This document shows, one piece after another, positions 9,902 through 18,823 of a stretch of DNA of 64,000 bases (its first letter is position 1; each line of letters starts with the position of its first letter). The notes beneath the pieces are model-generated. The model worked only from the letters and a program-made list of their open reading frames with translations. It had not been told where the DNA came from and ran no database searches. The stretch covers positions 310,001-374,000 of the forward strand of contig NZ_SMDS01000010.1 of the NCBI RefSeq assembly GCF_013753875.1, given 5' to 3'. The stretch comes from Candidatus Pantoea persica (GTDB taxonomy: Bacteria > Pseudomonadota > Gammaproteobacteria > Enterobacterales > Enterobacteriaceae). The translations under genes were made by a program, and so were the position numbers.

Positions 9902-10549
9902 AGTATCGCGCAGGCTGTAATGGCTGACGGCTTGCGGGGTAATGACGTTAACCGGCGCTGCCTCACGCAATCTGACGCGTTCAGAAAAAATCAGCTTGTG
10001 TGGAGTGACTTTGACGATATAGCCATATTCCTCCGCCAGACGGCGCAAAAAAGCCAGGTCGGTTTCATGTTGCTGCGTCACCCGGTCAAGGGGCAGTGGC
10101 GCAATATGCCCTTCCAGTGTCAGGTGATGTTTTTGTGCAATACGCCGGGCGATAGCCGCCAGGCTGGTCTGCTCAAACGCCCGGTAGCTACGGGTCCGTA
10201 GCCCCACCGTCACCGAGGCGGATAACCCGCGCAGCGACACCGTATCAGGCGGGCCAATGAGTTCTATTTCATCAATAGAAAAGATACCACAGGGACGTAA
10301 TGGCGCGCCGACCATGCCGAGCGCCAATGAGAGCGTATCGCCTTTACCCGAATACCAGGCCCCGTGCCAGCGCCCGGCGCTGTCTTCCAGTTCGACCGTC
10401 AGCTCGTCAAACTGGCCACTGAGCTGATCGGTAAAGCGGATCCCGAGCACGTCCGGGGTGATATCGTGCGTGATGTCTTTTGGGCCATAATGCAGGGTCC
10501 AGGTTGGGGCCGGTACCGCCTGCTGTCTTTGTGTCGTTAACGCAACCAT
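9902..10549 (-). pseudogene. Tail protein gpD (VgrG-like), 3' deleted
   Basis: About 216 residues of a P2 gpD/phage late control protein (contractile injection VgrG/Pvc8 fold). It reads TWTLHYGPKDITHDITPDVL, LSGQFDELTVELEDSAGRWH and FLRRLAEEYGYIVKVTPHKL. After SHYSLRDT it runs in frame into gpV sequence instead of its own C-terminal third. This is an in-frame deletion fusion of two neighbouring baseplate genes. Confidence 0.85.
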
Positions 10550-10583
10550 GGCGGTGTCTCCTCCACGGTGTCCTGTGCGTTAA

Positions 10584-10781
10584 TCAGCGGGATAGCGCCA
10601 GGGTGATGCCGGCAGGCAACACCGGTGTGATCGGAATAACTGGATTGGCGGCAATGATCCGCACATAACCCAATGCGTCACCGTAATAGTGGGCGGCCAG
10701 CGTATCCCAGCGCTCGCCCTCACGGGTAATATGCTGCCAGGCACCCTGGCTGTGTGCTTTTTCATGTTGGCGTGCAGACAT
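10584..10781 (-). CDS. Tail protein X (LysM-like)
   Basis: A 65-residue P2 gpX-type protein with REGERWDTLAAHYYGDALGY and IIAANPVIP, the LysM-like fold found in tail X proteins. It is intact in length, between gpD and an unnamed tail gene, and is one of the few undamaged phage genes. It has no role without the rest of the tail. Confidence 0.85.
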   Translation of the reverse strand: MSARQHEKAHSQGAWQHITREGERWDTLAAHYYGDALGYVRIIAANPVIPITPVLPAGITLALSR

Positions 10782-10792
10782 GGTTTTTCCTC

Positions 10793-11127
10793 CTAGCGAC
10801 GCGTCATCAGATGACCGGTCAAACGGCTTAGCATCGGAGCGACGTCGTTCCAGGTACTGACCGCACCGCCCACCTGACCGGCCACCGTATCCAGCACCCC
10901 GGGCAGTGCCTGGCTGGTACCGGGCGTCAGGGTGTCCAGCGTGTTCTTCGCCTGGCTGGCCGTGGTCACCACCTTGCCCGCCGCACGGGTCAGGCTACTC
11001 GCCGCAGAAAAATGGGCCTCCAGGCCCGCGAGCATCGATAGCTCATGCATCAACGGGATAGCTACCTCACCCAGGCTATTATCACCCTAGTGACGCGTGT
11101 TAACGCCGCGACTGGATCCGTTTTCAT
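10793..11127 (-). pseudogene. Small tail-region protein, frameshifted
   Basis: Starts MKTDPVAALTRVT at 11127, its ATG overlapping the TAG of gpU. It then shifts frame and continues LGEVAIPLMHELSMLAGLEA, ending SRLTGHLMTRR at 10793. It lies between gpU and gpX, where related phages carry an uncharacterised small protein. I do not recognise a function. Confidence 0.65.
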
Positions 11128-11569
11128 CTAACGCACCACCCGGATCGAGTGTGAGGCCGTGGCCAGTGCCGGCGGCTTAAGCAGTTGGCGCAGATCGCCG
11201 GTAAATTTACGCAGACTGATATCGACCTCCAGACATTGGGGCAATACCGTCGGCATGGGCCAACAGCGTGCGACCGGTGAGCGTGGTGATCACAAAATGC
11301 CCCAAGTACTCGCCATTGCCGAGCACAAACGCCAGTGCCTGATGAGCACGACAGGCGGCCTGTAGCCGTTGCAATTGCGCGGTCGGTTGACAGCACTGCT
11401 GATGAAACCGCACGCTTAAACTGTATTCATCGCACTTGTCGCCGACCCACTGCAGGCCCGGTTTACGGCCAATGCGCGCCTGCTCGGCAAACTCACCGTC
11501 AAGGGGGGCTTCCAGCGCGGTAAAGCCGGTCTGTAACAGCACTTCAATTTCGCCCAGGATCGCCAGCAT
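11128..11569 (-). pseudogene. Tail protein gpU, C-terminal frameshift
   Basis: P2 gpU-like tail terminator: MLAILGEIEVLLQTGFTALE, IGRKPGLQWVGDKCDEY and LAFVLGNGEYLGHFVI. Near 11240 the frame shifts; the true C-terminus is in the next frame as LEVDISLRKFTGDLRQLLKP, ending at TAG 11128-11130. A one-base indel disables it. It overlaps the last base of the tape-measure gene. Confidence 0.82.
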
Positions 11570-13233
11570 CAGTGAAAGTCCCGCCGTTGTTGTTGGTGCA
11601 TCAGCTGCGCCAGGCGTTTTTCCAGCTCACGCACACTGATAGTCAATGCATCACGCAACGCCGCCAGGGTCGCCCGAGACTGACCGTTCATCACAATCTG
11701 CGGCGCAAAAGTGATCTGCGTTCCTGAAAATGCCTTCCCCTGACCGGCAGGGGGGATCGGGGGATCAGGCCAGTTGGGCACACGCGGGAACGGTGGTTGC
11801 ATCAGCGGCATCAGGCCGCCGACGGCATGTTCTAACGCGGGCGTGGTGCGGGTAATGCCCAGCACCGCGCCCTGCACAATATTATCCCCCAATCCGGCAA
11901 AGACCGTTGAGGGACTGTGTATGCCGAGCGTCTCCTTAAACCAGCCCGACACACTGTCACCAAAATGGACAATCGTCTCTTTGGCGGCGGTTAAACGACT
12001 CTTGATCCCGTTGACCAGACCATCAATCAGCTGGCAACCTGCATCGGTAAAGTGGGCGGGCAGTTCAACATGGAAATAGCCCATCACTCCGGCGAAGGCT
12101 TTATAGAACAGCCCCACGGGTGACCAGTTAAGGATAAGCACACCGACATCAGCCATACCGCCGGAAAACGCCTGTTTCACCTCGGCCCAACGGGCGTTAA
12201 ATAAAGCGCTTATCGGCGTCCAGTAGCGGACAATAAGGTAAGCGCCGGCGGCAATCGCAGTGATCGCAAGGCCTATAGGGGTAAACATCAGTGTCCGCCC
12301 CAGCCACAGCAGTGCGTGTCCGGCGAGGCGCAGGCCCGTCACCAGCCCACCGGCTAACACCTTGCCCAATCGACCCACACTGCCCGCCAGTCGGCTTAAG
12401 CGTCCCCCCATGCCAAAGGTGGTGCTGAGTAATAACCAGCCGGTACGCAGGCGGGTAAATCCGCCCCACAACAGGCGTATCGGTGAACCCAGCAGATTAA
12501 GTGCCAGACGAACAGCCAGCTGTGCACCCTTAAACACCAGGATAGCGCCCACAGTTTTAGCGATACCGCTGACCAGTTGAGGGTGGGTCTTGACCCAACC
12601 ACTGGCTGCATTCAGATAAGGCAGAACTGTTTGCGTTAACGACAGTACAGCGGGGGAGAGTGATTCACCGACACTGAGTGACAGCTCTCGACTGGCAACG
12701 CCTAACTTTTTCATCTGCTCAATCGGTGAGGCCAGCCGTTTTTTATAATCGCCTGCCAATACATCCTTGTCCGCAGCCGCCAGGGCCTGGGCGCGGATTT
12801 GCCGGTACTTGTCCATGTTGGCCAAAATTGGATGCACAAAGGCCATCACCTGCATATCGGCAAACAGTTCACCTAAGGCAAAGTTCTGCCGTAAAGCGAG
12901 TAATACCTTATCGCGCGCGGTATCGTCCTGCAGCGCCATCGCTGATTTAAATTGTGCCAGCGCCTCGGGACTCTTCTGCGCCAGATAGCTTTGCAGGGTA
13001 TTCATCATCCCTTCAATCGGCGAAATCCCGTGCGCTTTTTGTTGCATTAAGGATTTTTCAATATCGATACCGACATCCGCAAAACGTTTTGGGGTTTCCG
13101 GTGCATACGGTTTTTCAAGAAAGTTATTAAAATTGTTTGCCGCTTTATCGGTGCTACCTGCGCCCATTTTGGCTACCTGCAAGGCGGCGATCATCTCCGC
13201 GACGGCCGCCTTGCCCTGGGCCACGTTGGTCAT
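11569..13233 (-). pseudogene. Tail tape measure protein, N-terminus deleted
   Basis: A 554-residue open frame that starts inside the TP901-type domain (GSTDKAANNFNNFLEKPYAP). It has the hydrophobic core (LLGSPIRLLWGGFTRLRTGW, FTPIGLAITAIAAGAYLIVR) and the C-terminal LGIHSPSTVFAGLGDNIVQG. Tape measure proteins of this family are usually 700 or more residues and start with a coiled coil. Here the frame begins 13 bp after the decoration-protein gene, so one deletion removed the 5' end together with all sheath, tube and tail-completion genes. Confidence 0.85.
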
Positions 13234-13246
13234 TTGTGGGAGGCCA

Positions 13247-13600
13247 TCAGATACCTCTGACCATACGGATAATCTCGCCTACGGCGGTGGCGGCATCCAT
13301 GGCCACCCCCACCGTTGAAGCGGGCAGCCCGCCGCCGGTTAACGCGCTTTCTGATACCACCCGGCCTTCACTGTCGGTCTTGAGCAGTTCACCGGCGCTA
13401 ATCGCGGCACCGGCTTCTACCGCCATGATGCCCAACACATTAATCGGTACGCTGTCCCCTTTTTTACCGGAGACCTCGGCGACACCGAGTTCCGTCCCTG
13501 TGCCCTTAAAGGGTTTTGCCGTAATCCCCACCAGACGGCGAGCGGTTAACGCCTCCACCGCCACCACGGTCGTGGTTAGTACCACCTGTTGCGTGACCAT
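13247..13600 (-). CDS. Capsid decoration protein (DUF2190-like)
   Basis: A 117-residue protein with alternating Gly/Ala-rich beta pattern (LTARRLVGITAKPFKGTGTE, VEAGAAISAGELLKTDSEGR, AVGEIIRMVRGI), typical of DUF2190 head decoration or stabilising proteins. It lies 3 bp after the capsid gene, as expected. It is intact by length. Confidence 0.7.
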   Translation of the reverse strand: MVTQQVVLTTTVVAVEALTARRLVGITAKPFKGTGTELGVAEVSGKKGDSVPINVLGIMAVEAGAAISAGELLKTDSEGRVVSESALTGGGLPASTVGVAMDAATAVGEIIRMVRGI

Positions 13601-13603
13601 CTT

Positions 13604-14478
13604 TTACGCTCCTTTAATACCGCTAATCAGATACCCGGCTTCACTGCCCACCATCGCTACCTTGGAAATATCGGTGTAGCGGATATTCACCACCTTACCG
13701 CCGACACTGTCAAAGCGGTCGGCCAGTGGCATTCCCTGACGGCGGAAGGTGTAGCCAAAAGACGGCCTATGCTCATCCGCACTATCACTGCCGGCTGACG
13801 GAAAATTGACGACATGCAGCATCAGGTTGTCTTTCCACAGGTCGGTGGTGGTTTTACCGTCTTTCGCCAGCTGAATGGGTGCGCCAATCAGCACCTCATC
13901 CACCTGGAATAAATCTTTTAAAATCTCGGTGGTGATACGTTTGCGTTCGTTCCCGCCCAGCTCGTCTTGCAACACTTATGGAAGCGCAACAGCGCCACCA
14001 TGCTTACCCCCATGGTGATCACATTGGGGCACAGGCCGATATTGGCCCGGACTACTACCATCCCGGCTTCAATATCTTTCAGTGGATCGCCATTTTTCTT
14101 GTTCCAGGCGGCCTCTCCCGTCAAGGTTTTGGTGGCGTTGATGGCATAGACCGAAGCCTATTGCGCCAGCTCGGCGACATACTGCTCACGACGCAGCAAA
14201 ATACCGTCGGTAGCCTGTTTAATCGCCTTGATTTCTTCATTGAACATTAATTCCGCCTGTTTCTCTCTTAACAGGATATTGCTGTCCGCCCCGACAGCCC
14301 GTTTGGTTTCATACAGCGCCAGGCGGCCCTTGCCAAAGGTCGGCACCTTGACGCCTTCTTTTCCTACCCGGACGAGAGGAAACAACTTTTCCCAAAGCAG
14401 GCTGGCGTTGCGGTATGCAGCGGCAATATGGGTGAGCACCGGGTCGTTGACGCGTTTGCTTTTTTAATAATCAGACAT
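13604..14478 (-). pseudogene. Major capsid protein, several lesions
   Basis: Starts MSDY, then TAA as codon 5, then KSKRVNDPVLTHIAAAYRN and ASLLWEKLFPLVRVGKEGVK, the N-terminus of a common HK97-fold capsid family. A second stop follows VAELAQ (14158). TGEAAWNKKNGDPLKDIEAG and LGGNERKRITTEILKDLFQV follow in other frames, ending with SKVAMVGSEAGYLISGIKGA at 13604. The whole protein can be rebuilt by removing two stops and one frameshift. Confidence 0.83.
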
Positions 14479-14481
14479 AGG

Positions 14482-15543
14482 ACTTTCCTGACAGGCAGCG
14501 CTTCACCGTCGCTTCGTAAGAGATGGACTCACGCGCCTTAAGCGCCATGGCCTGTTGATGCAGCGCATCCGGATCGGATGCTCGCTCACTGAAGGTCAAA
14601 CTTTTTGCGGCGTGCTGAGTCTACCCGGTACCGCCTGTGGGCGAAAATCAACCAGCGGGGCGGATGAGGTTAGCAGCGATTTAACCGCTTCTACCAGTGG
14701 ACGGGTGTGGCTGCCTTCGGTAAACTCCAGCGGTTTTTCACCTTGGGTTAGTGCATCCAGTAACGCGACGACCACTGGCTGTCCCGCCGGGGCCAGTCGC
14801 CCGTCGTTCATCAACGTTTCGGCAAAGGCCACACTGGCGTCATGAGCGACTTTAGCGGCCTGCTCTGCCTTTTCGGCCTGATGGGCACTAATCGGTTGCT
14901 TTAACGTCGCGTTCTCGGCTTCCAGCTGCTTTTCGATTTCGTTTTTTTCCACAGTGAGGCTCTCCGTTGTGGGATAAGGGTTGACAATCCCAGGCTCAGA
15001 AAACGCCAGGGTCCTGGTGGTTAGCGCAGGGGGATCAGACGGGGTACCCACGTAGTGGTTCAGTAACGCCCGTAACCGAACCAGCAGCGAGTCATGGCTG
15101 TCATCCAGATCTTTAGTAAATTCCACCACCCCGTCCTCGGTGTCCGCAAAAGAGACCGCGCGCAGCCCTTTAACAGCAGGCGGTTGTGCGCCAAGAAAAC
15201 CGACATGGCGTAAATACAGGGCACCCGGAGCCGGATTATTCGGCGCGTGGGGTAAATAGAACGACGCCGAGATTTTTTTGTAGCGGCCCGCCGTCACCGG
15301 TTCAGAAAAAGCCGGATCAACCTGCTGCGGCTCTGCCAGCAGATCACGTCCTTGCGCCGACAGCTGTTTGATCCAGCCGTAAGCGGGTGCATCCGTGGTC
15401 GGATGGCCGGTCACTATCGGGGTTTCATGTAACGCCGGATCGTAGGCATCCGCACAGGCGCGTAAATCCTGCTCGCTCACGTTCAGGACCTGCCCGTGGC
15501 TATCCCTATGCCGACCGCGCGTAAAAATATGCAGGGATTTCAT
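14482..15543 (-). pseudogene. Phage head protease/scaffold, 3' frameshift
   Basis: The N-terminal domain (MKSLHIFTRGRHRDSHGQVL, PIVTGHPTTDAPAYGWIKQL, RYKKISASFYLPHAPNNPAP, RAVSFAD) is a Mu gpI-like head-maturation protease. It is followed by an alanine/glutamate-rich scaffold part (KNEIEKQLEAENATLKQ, a coiled coil). Near 14600 the frame shifts and the C-terminus continues ERASDPDALHQQAMALKARE to 14482. The protease part is complete. Confidence 0.82.
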
Positions 15544-15765
15544 GGCACCTCCATTAATGGCAGCAGTGTATGCCAGGTCGGCGCATTTCCCTTTTAAAGG
15601 GCTTTAAAGGTTTTCATTTGCGTCTATTTTTGAAAGCAGATGAATGACGAGGCGGCTATCAGGGATAACCGTGTCAGTGAGGGGTTTATAAAGCTTTATA
15701 AAGGGCGGAAACACGCTCGGGTATCGCGTTGTATCATTTAACCTCCCGAGCGCGTCAGGCAGCGC

Positions 15766-16221
15766 TTAGCAGTGAGTGGCCTGTTGCAGATAATCAAGGA
15801 CCTCATCGAGCAGCTGGCGTTTGACTTCAGCCTGTAGCTGTCCCCCCTCGAATACCGGAAGGTAAGGGCGCAGGGGCAGCGTCACTGACCTACCGCGTCC
15901 CGCTTTTCCACCCTGTTGATGAAGTCGGGCATAAACGCGATTCGTGCCGACCAGTACCTGGTGCGCATCATATTCCGGCGTCACGCTGCGGCGTAAATAC
16001 TCGTCCTGGGAGAGCGTCATGCACTGGCGGGCCAGTGCCGCGACCGACGGTTGCCAGCGTGGCCGCTCCTGCGCTTCAAGATTCAGGTCGGTGGCGGTTT
16101 TCAGCGTTTCAGACCAGCGGCACATCAGCGGGGTCAGGTTGTAAGCAGCGTTCTCCAGGTGCTTCAGGGCCAGTTTAAGATCGTTATCGGTTATCTCAAC
16201 CGACAGAATAGTAGAGGTCAT
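15766..16221 (-). CDS. Virion morphogenesis protein gpG-like
   Basis: A 151-residue protein of the Mu gpG (phage virion morphogenesis) family: ALKHLENAAYNLTPLMCRWS, QERPRWQPSVAAL, NRVYARLHQQGGKAGRGRSV, LPLRPYLPVFEGG. The HQ.G..GRG...LP.RP.L core is diagnostic. It overlaps the end of the gpF fragment and is intact by length. Confidence 0.85.
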   Translation of the reverse strand: MTSTILSVEITDNDLKLALKHLENAAYNLTPLMCRWSETLKTATDLNLEAQERPRWQPSVAALARQCMTLSQDEYLRRSVTPEYDAHQVLVGTNRVYARLHQQGGKAGRGRSVTLPLRPYLPVFEGGQLQAEVKRQLLDEVLDYLQQATHC

Positions 16222-16487
16222 TCCGTTCTTCCCACAGTGTTGACGGCTAAGGGGGGTAACGGCCCCTGATAGCGGGTTAAGTCCGGTCGATACCCTTCAC
16301 CGGGATTATACGACCAGCCGATATCTGGGGAAAACACCGTATGCGGGTCGAGCGTCAGCTGAGCTACCGGCTGCATTTCGCCAGTTTTGCGCGAGACCAC
16401 TTGCAACGACCAGCGCAGGCGGTCGCCGGACGTTTCCACCGTTAGCCCGCGCGCTTTAACATCACGCGCTGACAGGACCGTCCGCAA
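16218..16487 (-). pseudogene. Minor head protein gpF, C-terminal fragment
   Basis: About 90 residues ending a Mu gpF-like head morphogenesis protein; VAQLTLDPHTVFSPDIGWSY and NPGEGYRPDLTRY match the family's C-terminal GW.YNPG motif. The rest of gpF, and the portal and terminase genes expected upstream, are missing. The next sequence is the oppositely oriented gemA remnant, so a deletion joins the late and early blocks near 16490. Confidence 0.8.
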
Positions 16488-16490
16488 CTC

Positions 16491-16688
16491 CAGAAAATGC
16501 AGGCCCTGTGGCAGGCGATGGCCCAGGAGGGCATTGTTCGTGATGCGTCAGCAAAAGCCCTGGCACACTTTGTTAAACGGGAAACCGGCTGCGATTCGCC
16601 TTACTGGCTGGATAGCCAACAGGCCAGCCAGGTTATCGAGAAACTCAAGCAGTGGCAAAAACGCGTGGCGAGGGCAGCATCATGCTAG
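16491..16688 (+). pseudogene. GemA/gp16-type early phage protein, C-terminal fragment
   Basis: About 64 residues (MQALWQAMAQEGIVRDASAK, FVKRETGCDSPYWLDSQQAS, VIEKLKQW) match the C-terminal domain of Mu gp16/GemA proteins. The N-terminal half is gone at the junction with gpF'. The last codons overlap the start of mor, a preserved early-operon arrangement. Confidence 0.75.
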
Positions 16689-17059
16689 AGAATACCTTTC
16701 GTAGCAAAGGGCCGGAGTTACTGGTTGAGCTGGCCGAGCACACCGCCCAGACCGTCAGGCAGATTATCGACGTTGACCCCGCTGTTGCCAGCCAGATAGG
16801 CGATGCCGTCGCCAGTCAGATGATGGCGGTGGTCTGGGGCGGGCAAAATGTCTATTTCCCGATGGGGCTGATATGGAAAGTCAGCCAGCACGACCGGGAG
16901 ATATTTGCCGACTTCAACGGCCATAACCACCACGCGCTGGCGCGTAAATACAAAGTCTCGCTACAGTGGATTTATTCGGTAGTTCAACGGGTTAAAAAAG
17001 AAGAGCTGGCACGCATCCAGGGCACTCTGTTTGAAGATGAAGATAAGCCGTCTCAATGA
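16682..17059 (+). CDS. Mor-family phage transcription activator
   Basis: A 125-residue Mor/C-type activator, which in Mu switches on middle or late transcription. The dimerisation part (ELLVELAEHTAQTVRQIIDV, DPAVASQIGDAVASQM) precedes the helix-turn-helix (HNHHALARKYKVSLQWIYSV VQR). MMAVVWGGQNVYFPMG is the family's GG.Y.P signature. The ATG at 16682 overlaps gemA'. It is intact, and points at the phage terminus 110 bp away. Target promoters in this remnant are not evident. Confidence 0.88.
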   Translation: MLENTFRSKGPELLVELAEHTAQTVRQIIDVDPAVASQIGDAVASQMMAVVWGGQNVYFPMGLIWKVSQHDREIFADFNGHNHHALARKYKVSLQWIYSVVQRVKKEELARIQGTLFEDEDKPSQ

Positions 17060-17100
17060 CGTTTCTTGTTGCACATAGTGAAACTTAATTACCGTAACCT

Positions 17101-17140
17101 GTCCCAGATAGATCCAGTTTGTCCCAGGTAGATCCACATT
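17101..17140. repeat. Two tandem 20-bp repeats at the prophage end
   Basis: GTCCCAGATAGATCCAGTTT is followed directly by GTCCCAGGTAGATCCACATT (16 of 20 identical). They lie just inside the phage terminus and just after mor. Repeats here are expected for transposase binding, or for an operator. Confidence 0.7.
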
Positions 17141-17169
17141 TATCGCACGTTTCCCTTTTAAATATCTCA
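17137..17169 (-). repeat. Prophage terminus, right in window
   Basis: Read inwards on the minus strand: TGAGATATTT, then GAAACGTGCGATAAATG. It aligns with the left terminus over about 33 bp with about 25 matches, both starting with TG. The flanking 5-mers (CGGCG left, CGTCC right) are not identical, so no target-site duplication is visible. Confidence 0.75.
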
Positions 17170-17175
17170 CGTCCT

Positions 17176-17490
17176 ATCAGCAAGCCGCAGGATCGCAACC
17201 CCTTCGGCAGCGTCGCCGCCGACGGCAGCTAAGCCTTTGGCTTTCTGCGTCAGTTTTTGCCAGGTGTGGGCGTCTGCCTGCACGGCGAGGCGTGCAGCTA
17301 CGATATCAGTCCGGACGAAGATTTTATTATCGACCTGTCGGGTGAGCCGAACCGGCTGATCGTGACCGATCTGAGCAGGCATGGCTTTAAGTTCGCCAGC
17401 GTGCTGGGCGAGCTGGCAAAGGAGTTTGCCTGCGATAAGCCCTTTTCGTTTAACCTCGCGCCCTTCTCGCTGGGCCGCTTCGCCCGCTAG
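17176..17490 (+). pseudogene. solA: N-methyltryptophan oxidase, 3' end only
   Basis: The frame reads QDRNPFGSVAADGS, then TAA (17230-17232), then [20 protein letters not shown] and [19 protein letters not shown], ending [12 protein letters not shown]. This is the C-terminal quarter of SolA, an FAD enzyme that demethylates N-methyltryptophan. The Cys in GEACSYD corresponds to the covalent flavin attachment site of the MSOX family. The 5' three quarters are missing beyond the prophage end. In E. coli solA is near trhO and lpxL, as here. Confidence 0.87.
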
Positions 17491-17534
17491 CCGCAGAGAA
17501 TAAAGCCTGACGCTGGCGCGTCAGGCGCTGTGGC

Positions 17535-18593
17535 TTACTCTTTCTCCGGCGCCGGGATCGACATCGTCAGGCGGCCGCGCGATTTATTAAAAATCTTGTT
17601 GCCGTTTTCCCGACCGGCGCGACGCGCGCGCTGCTCTTCCGGCGACAGCTGCGCCTCTTCCATACAGAGCGGGCTGCAGCAGTTTTGGAGCTTCTCTGTG
17701 CAGCGCTGACACTGAATAAACAGCAGATGGCAGCCATCGTTCACGCAGTTGGTGTGAGTGTCGCACGGCGCGCCGCACTGATGGCACTGCGCCAGCACAT
17801 CTTCGGAAATACGCTCGCCCATGCGTTCGTCGAACACAAAGTTTTTGCCTTTGAACCGCACCGGCAGACCCTGTTCGCGCGCGCGACGCGCATACTCGAT
17901 AATCCCGCCCTCAATGTGGTAGACGTCGTCAAAACCGTTGTGACGCATCCAGGCGCTCGCTTTCTCGCAGCGAATGCCGCCAGTGCAGTACATCACAATT
18001 TTTTTGTCTTTCTGATCTTTCAGCATGTCGACCGCCATTGCCAGCTGATCGCGGAAGGTGTCGGCCGGGATCTCCATGGCGTTGTCGATACGCCCCACCT
18101 CATATTCGTAGTGGTTGCGCATATCGACAAACAGCGCGTTGGGATCTTCAAGCATGGCGTTGACCTCCGCCGCTTTCAGGTAGGTGCCAACATCGCTGGC
18201 GTCGAAGCTCTCATCCTCAATGCCGTCCGCGACAATGCGGTCGCGCACCTTCAGGCGCAGCACCCAGAAGGATTTGCCGTCGTCGTCGAGCGCCAAGTTC
18301 ATACGCAGATTGTTGAGCGCCGGATCGAAGCCGTAGATAAAGGCCTTCATTTTTTCATACAGGCTGGCAGGCACGCTGATCTGCGCGTTGATGCCCTCTT
18401 TCGCGACATAGACGCGACCGAATACCTTGAGTTCGGTCAGCCCGAAGTAGAGCGCATCTCGAAAGGCTTTCGGATCGGCGATTTGAAAATATTTGTAGAA
18501 AGAGACGGTGGTGCGCGGTTCGGTTTCCGCGAGCATGCGCGCCTTCAGCTCTTTATTGTTAACAAGGTTGTGTAACACTGGCATGGTGTTCAT
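17535..18593 (-). CDS. trhO: tRNA uridine-5-oxyacetic acid synthesis hydroxylase TrhO
   Basis: Encodes 352 residues (E. coli TrhO/YceA has 350). TrhO hydroxylates U34 of tRNA with oxygen on the way to cmo5U. It has the N-terminal acylphosphatase-like domain ([30 protein letters not shown]), a rhodanese domain with active Cys in [15 protein letters not shown], and a C-terminal Cys-rich part ([14 protein letters not shown]). No lesion is seen. It stands alone, converging on the solA remnant with a hairpin between. Confidence 0.94.
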   Translation of the reverse strand: MNTMPVLHNLVNNKELKARMLAETEPRTTVSFYKYFQIADPKAFRDALYFGLTELKVFGRVYVAKEGINAQISVPASLYEKMKAFIYGFDPALNNLRMNLALDDDGKSFWVLRLKVRDRIVADGIEDESFDASDVGTYLKAAEVNAMLEDPNALFVDMRNHYEYEVGRIDNAMEIPADTFRDQLAMAVDMLKDQKDKKIVMYCTGGIRCEKASAWMRHNGFDDVYHIEGGIIEYARRAREQGLPVRFKGKNFVFDERMGERISEDVLAQCHQCGAPCDTHTNCVNDGCHLLFIQCQRCTEKLQNCCSPLCMEEAQLSPEEQRARRAGRENGNKIFNKSRGRLTMSIPAPEKE

Positions 18594-18823
18594 TCCTGTT
18601 GGGAAGAAAAATTGCGCCGCACATGATACAGCAATGCGTCAGGATGCAAAGGAAATTGATCGCGATCGCGGTTCCGCCCGGGCTGGCAGCGCTGGCACCG
18701 ACGTCCGGCGCGTGGCCCTAATCGCCCGAGTTTATTTCAGCTCAGTGGAAAAGCTGGCACAATAGGGGAAATCAACGAGATATTTGCACCGGTGGGTGCC
18801 TTGCGCAGGATAAACTTTTTCAT

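Larger units (their letters stand above)
5570..17169 (-). mobile_element. Mu-like (BcepMu-type) prophage remnant
   Basis: An 11.6-kb element bounded by related ends that start with TG and finish with CA, as in Mu-type transposable phages. Read on the minus strand it carries gpF' and gpG head genes, protease, capsid, decoration protein, then P2-type tail genes (tape measure', U, X, D', V', W, J', I), fibre, fibre assembly and a Gin-type invertase. At the head-proximal end, gemA' and mor run on the other strand towards the terminus. Transposase, repressor, lysis, terminase, portal, sheath and tube genes are absent, and most remaining genes are broken. Divergent early and late blocks with Mu-like heads and P2-like tails resemble BcepMu-type phages (from memory). 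It cannot move or make particles. Confidence 0.87.

Noticed and set aside
17101..17140. Possible start of a CRISPR array
   Set aside because: Only two repeats with no spacer between them, lying at a phage terminus; no cas genes. End-site repeats explain them better.
5570..17169. A tailocin or contractile injection system kept for function
   Set aside because: Tail genes dominate, but sheath and tube are absent and tape measure, U, D, V, W, J, I and fibre are broken, so no particle can be made.
17685..18575. 296-codon open frame on the plus strand
   Set aside because: It is a mirror of trhO on the other strand; high GC codon bias opens the antisense frame. No family resemblance.
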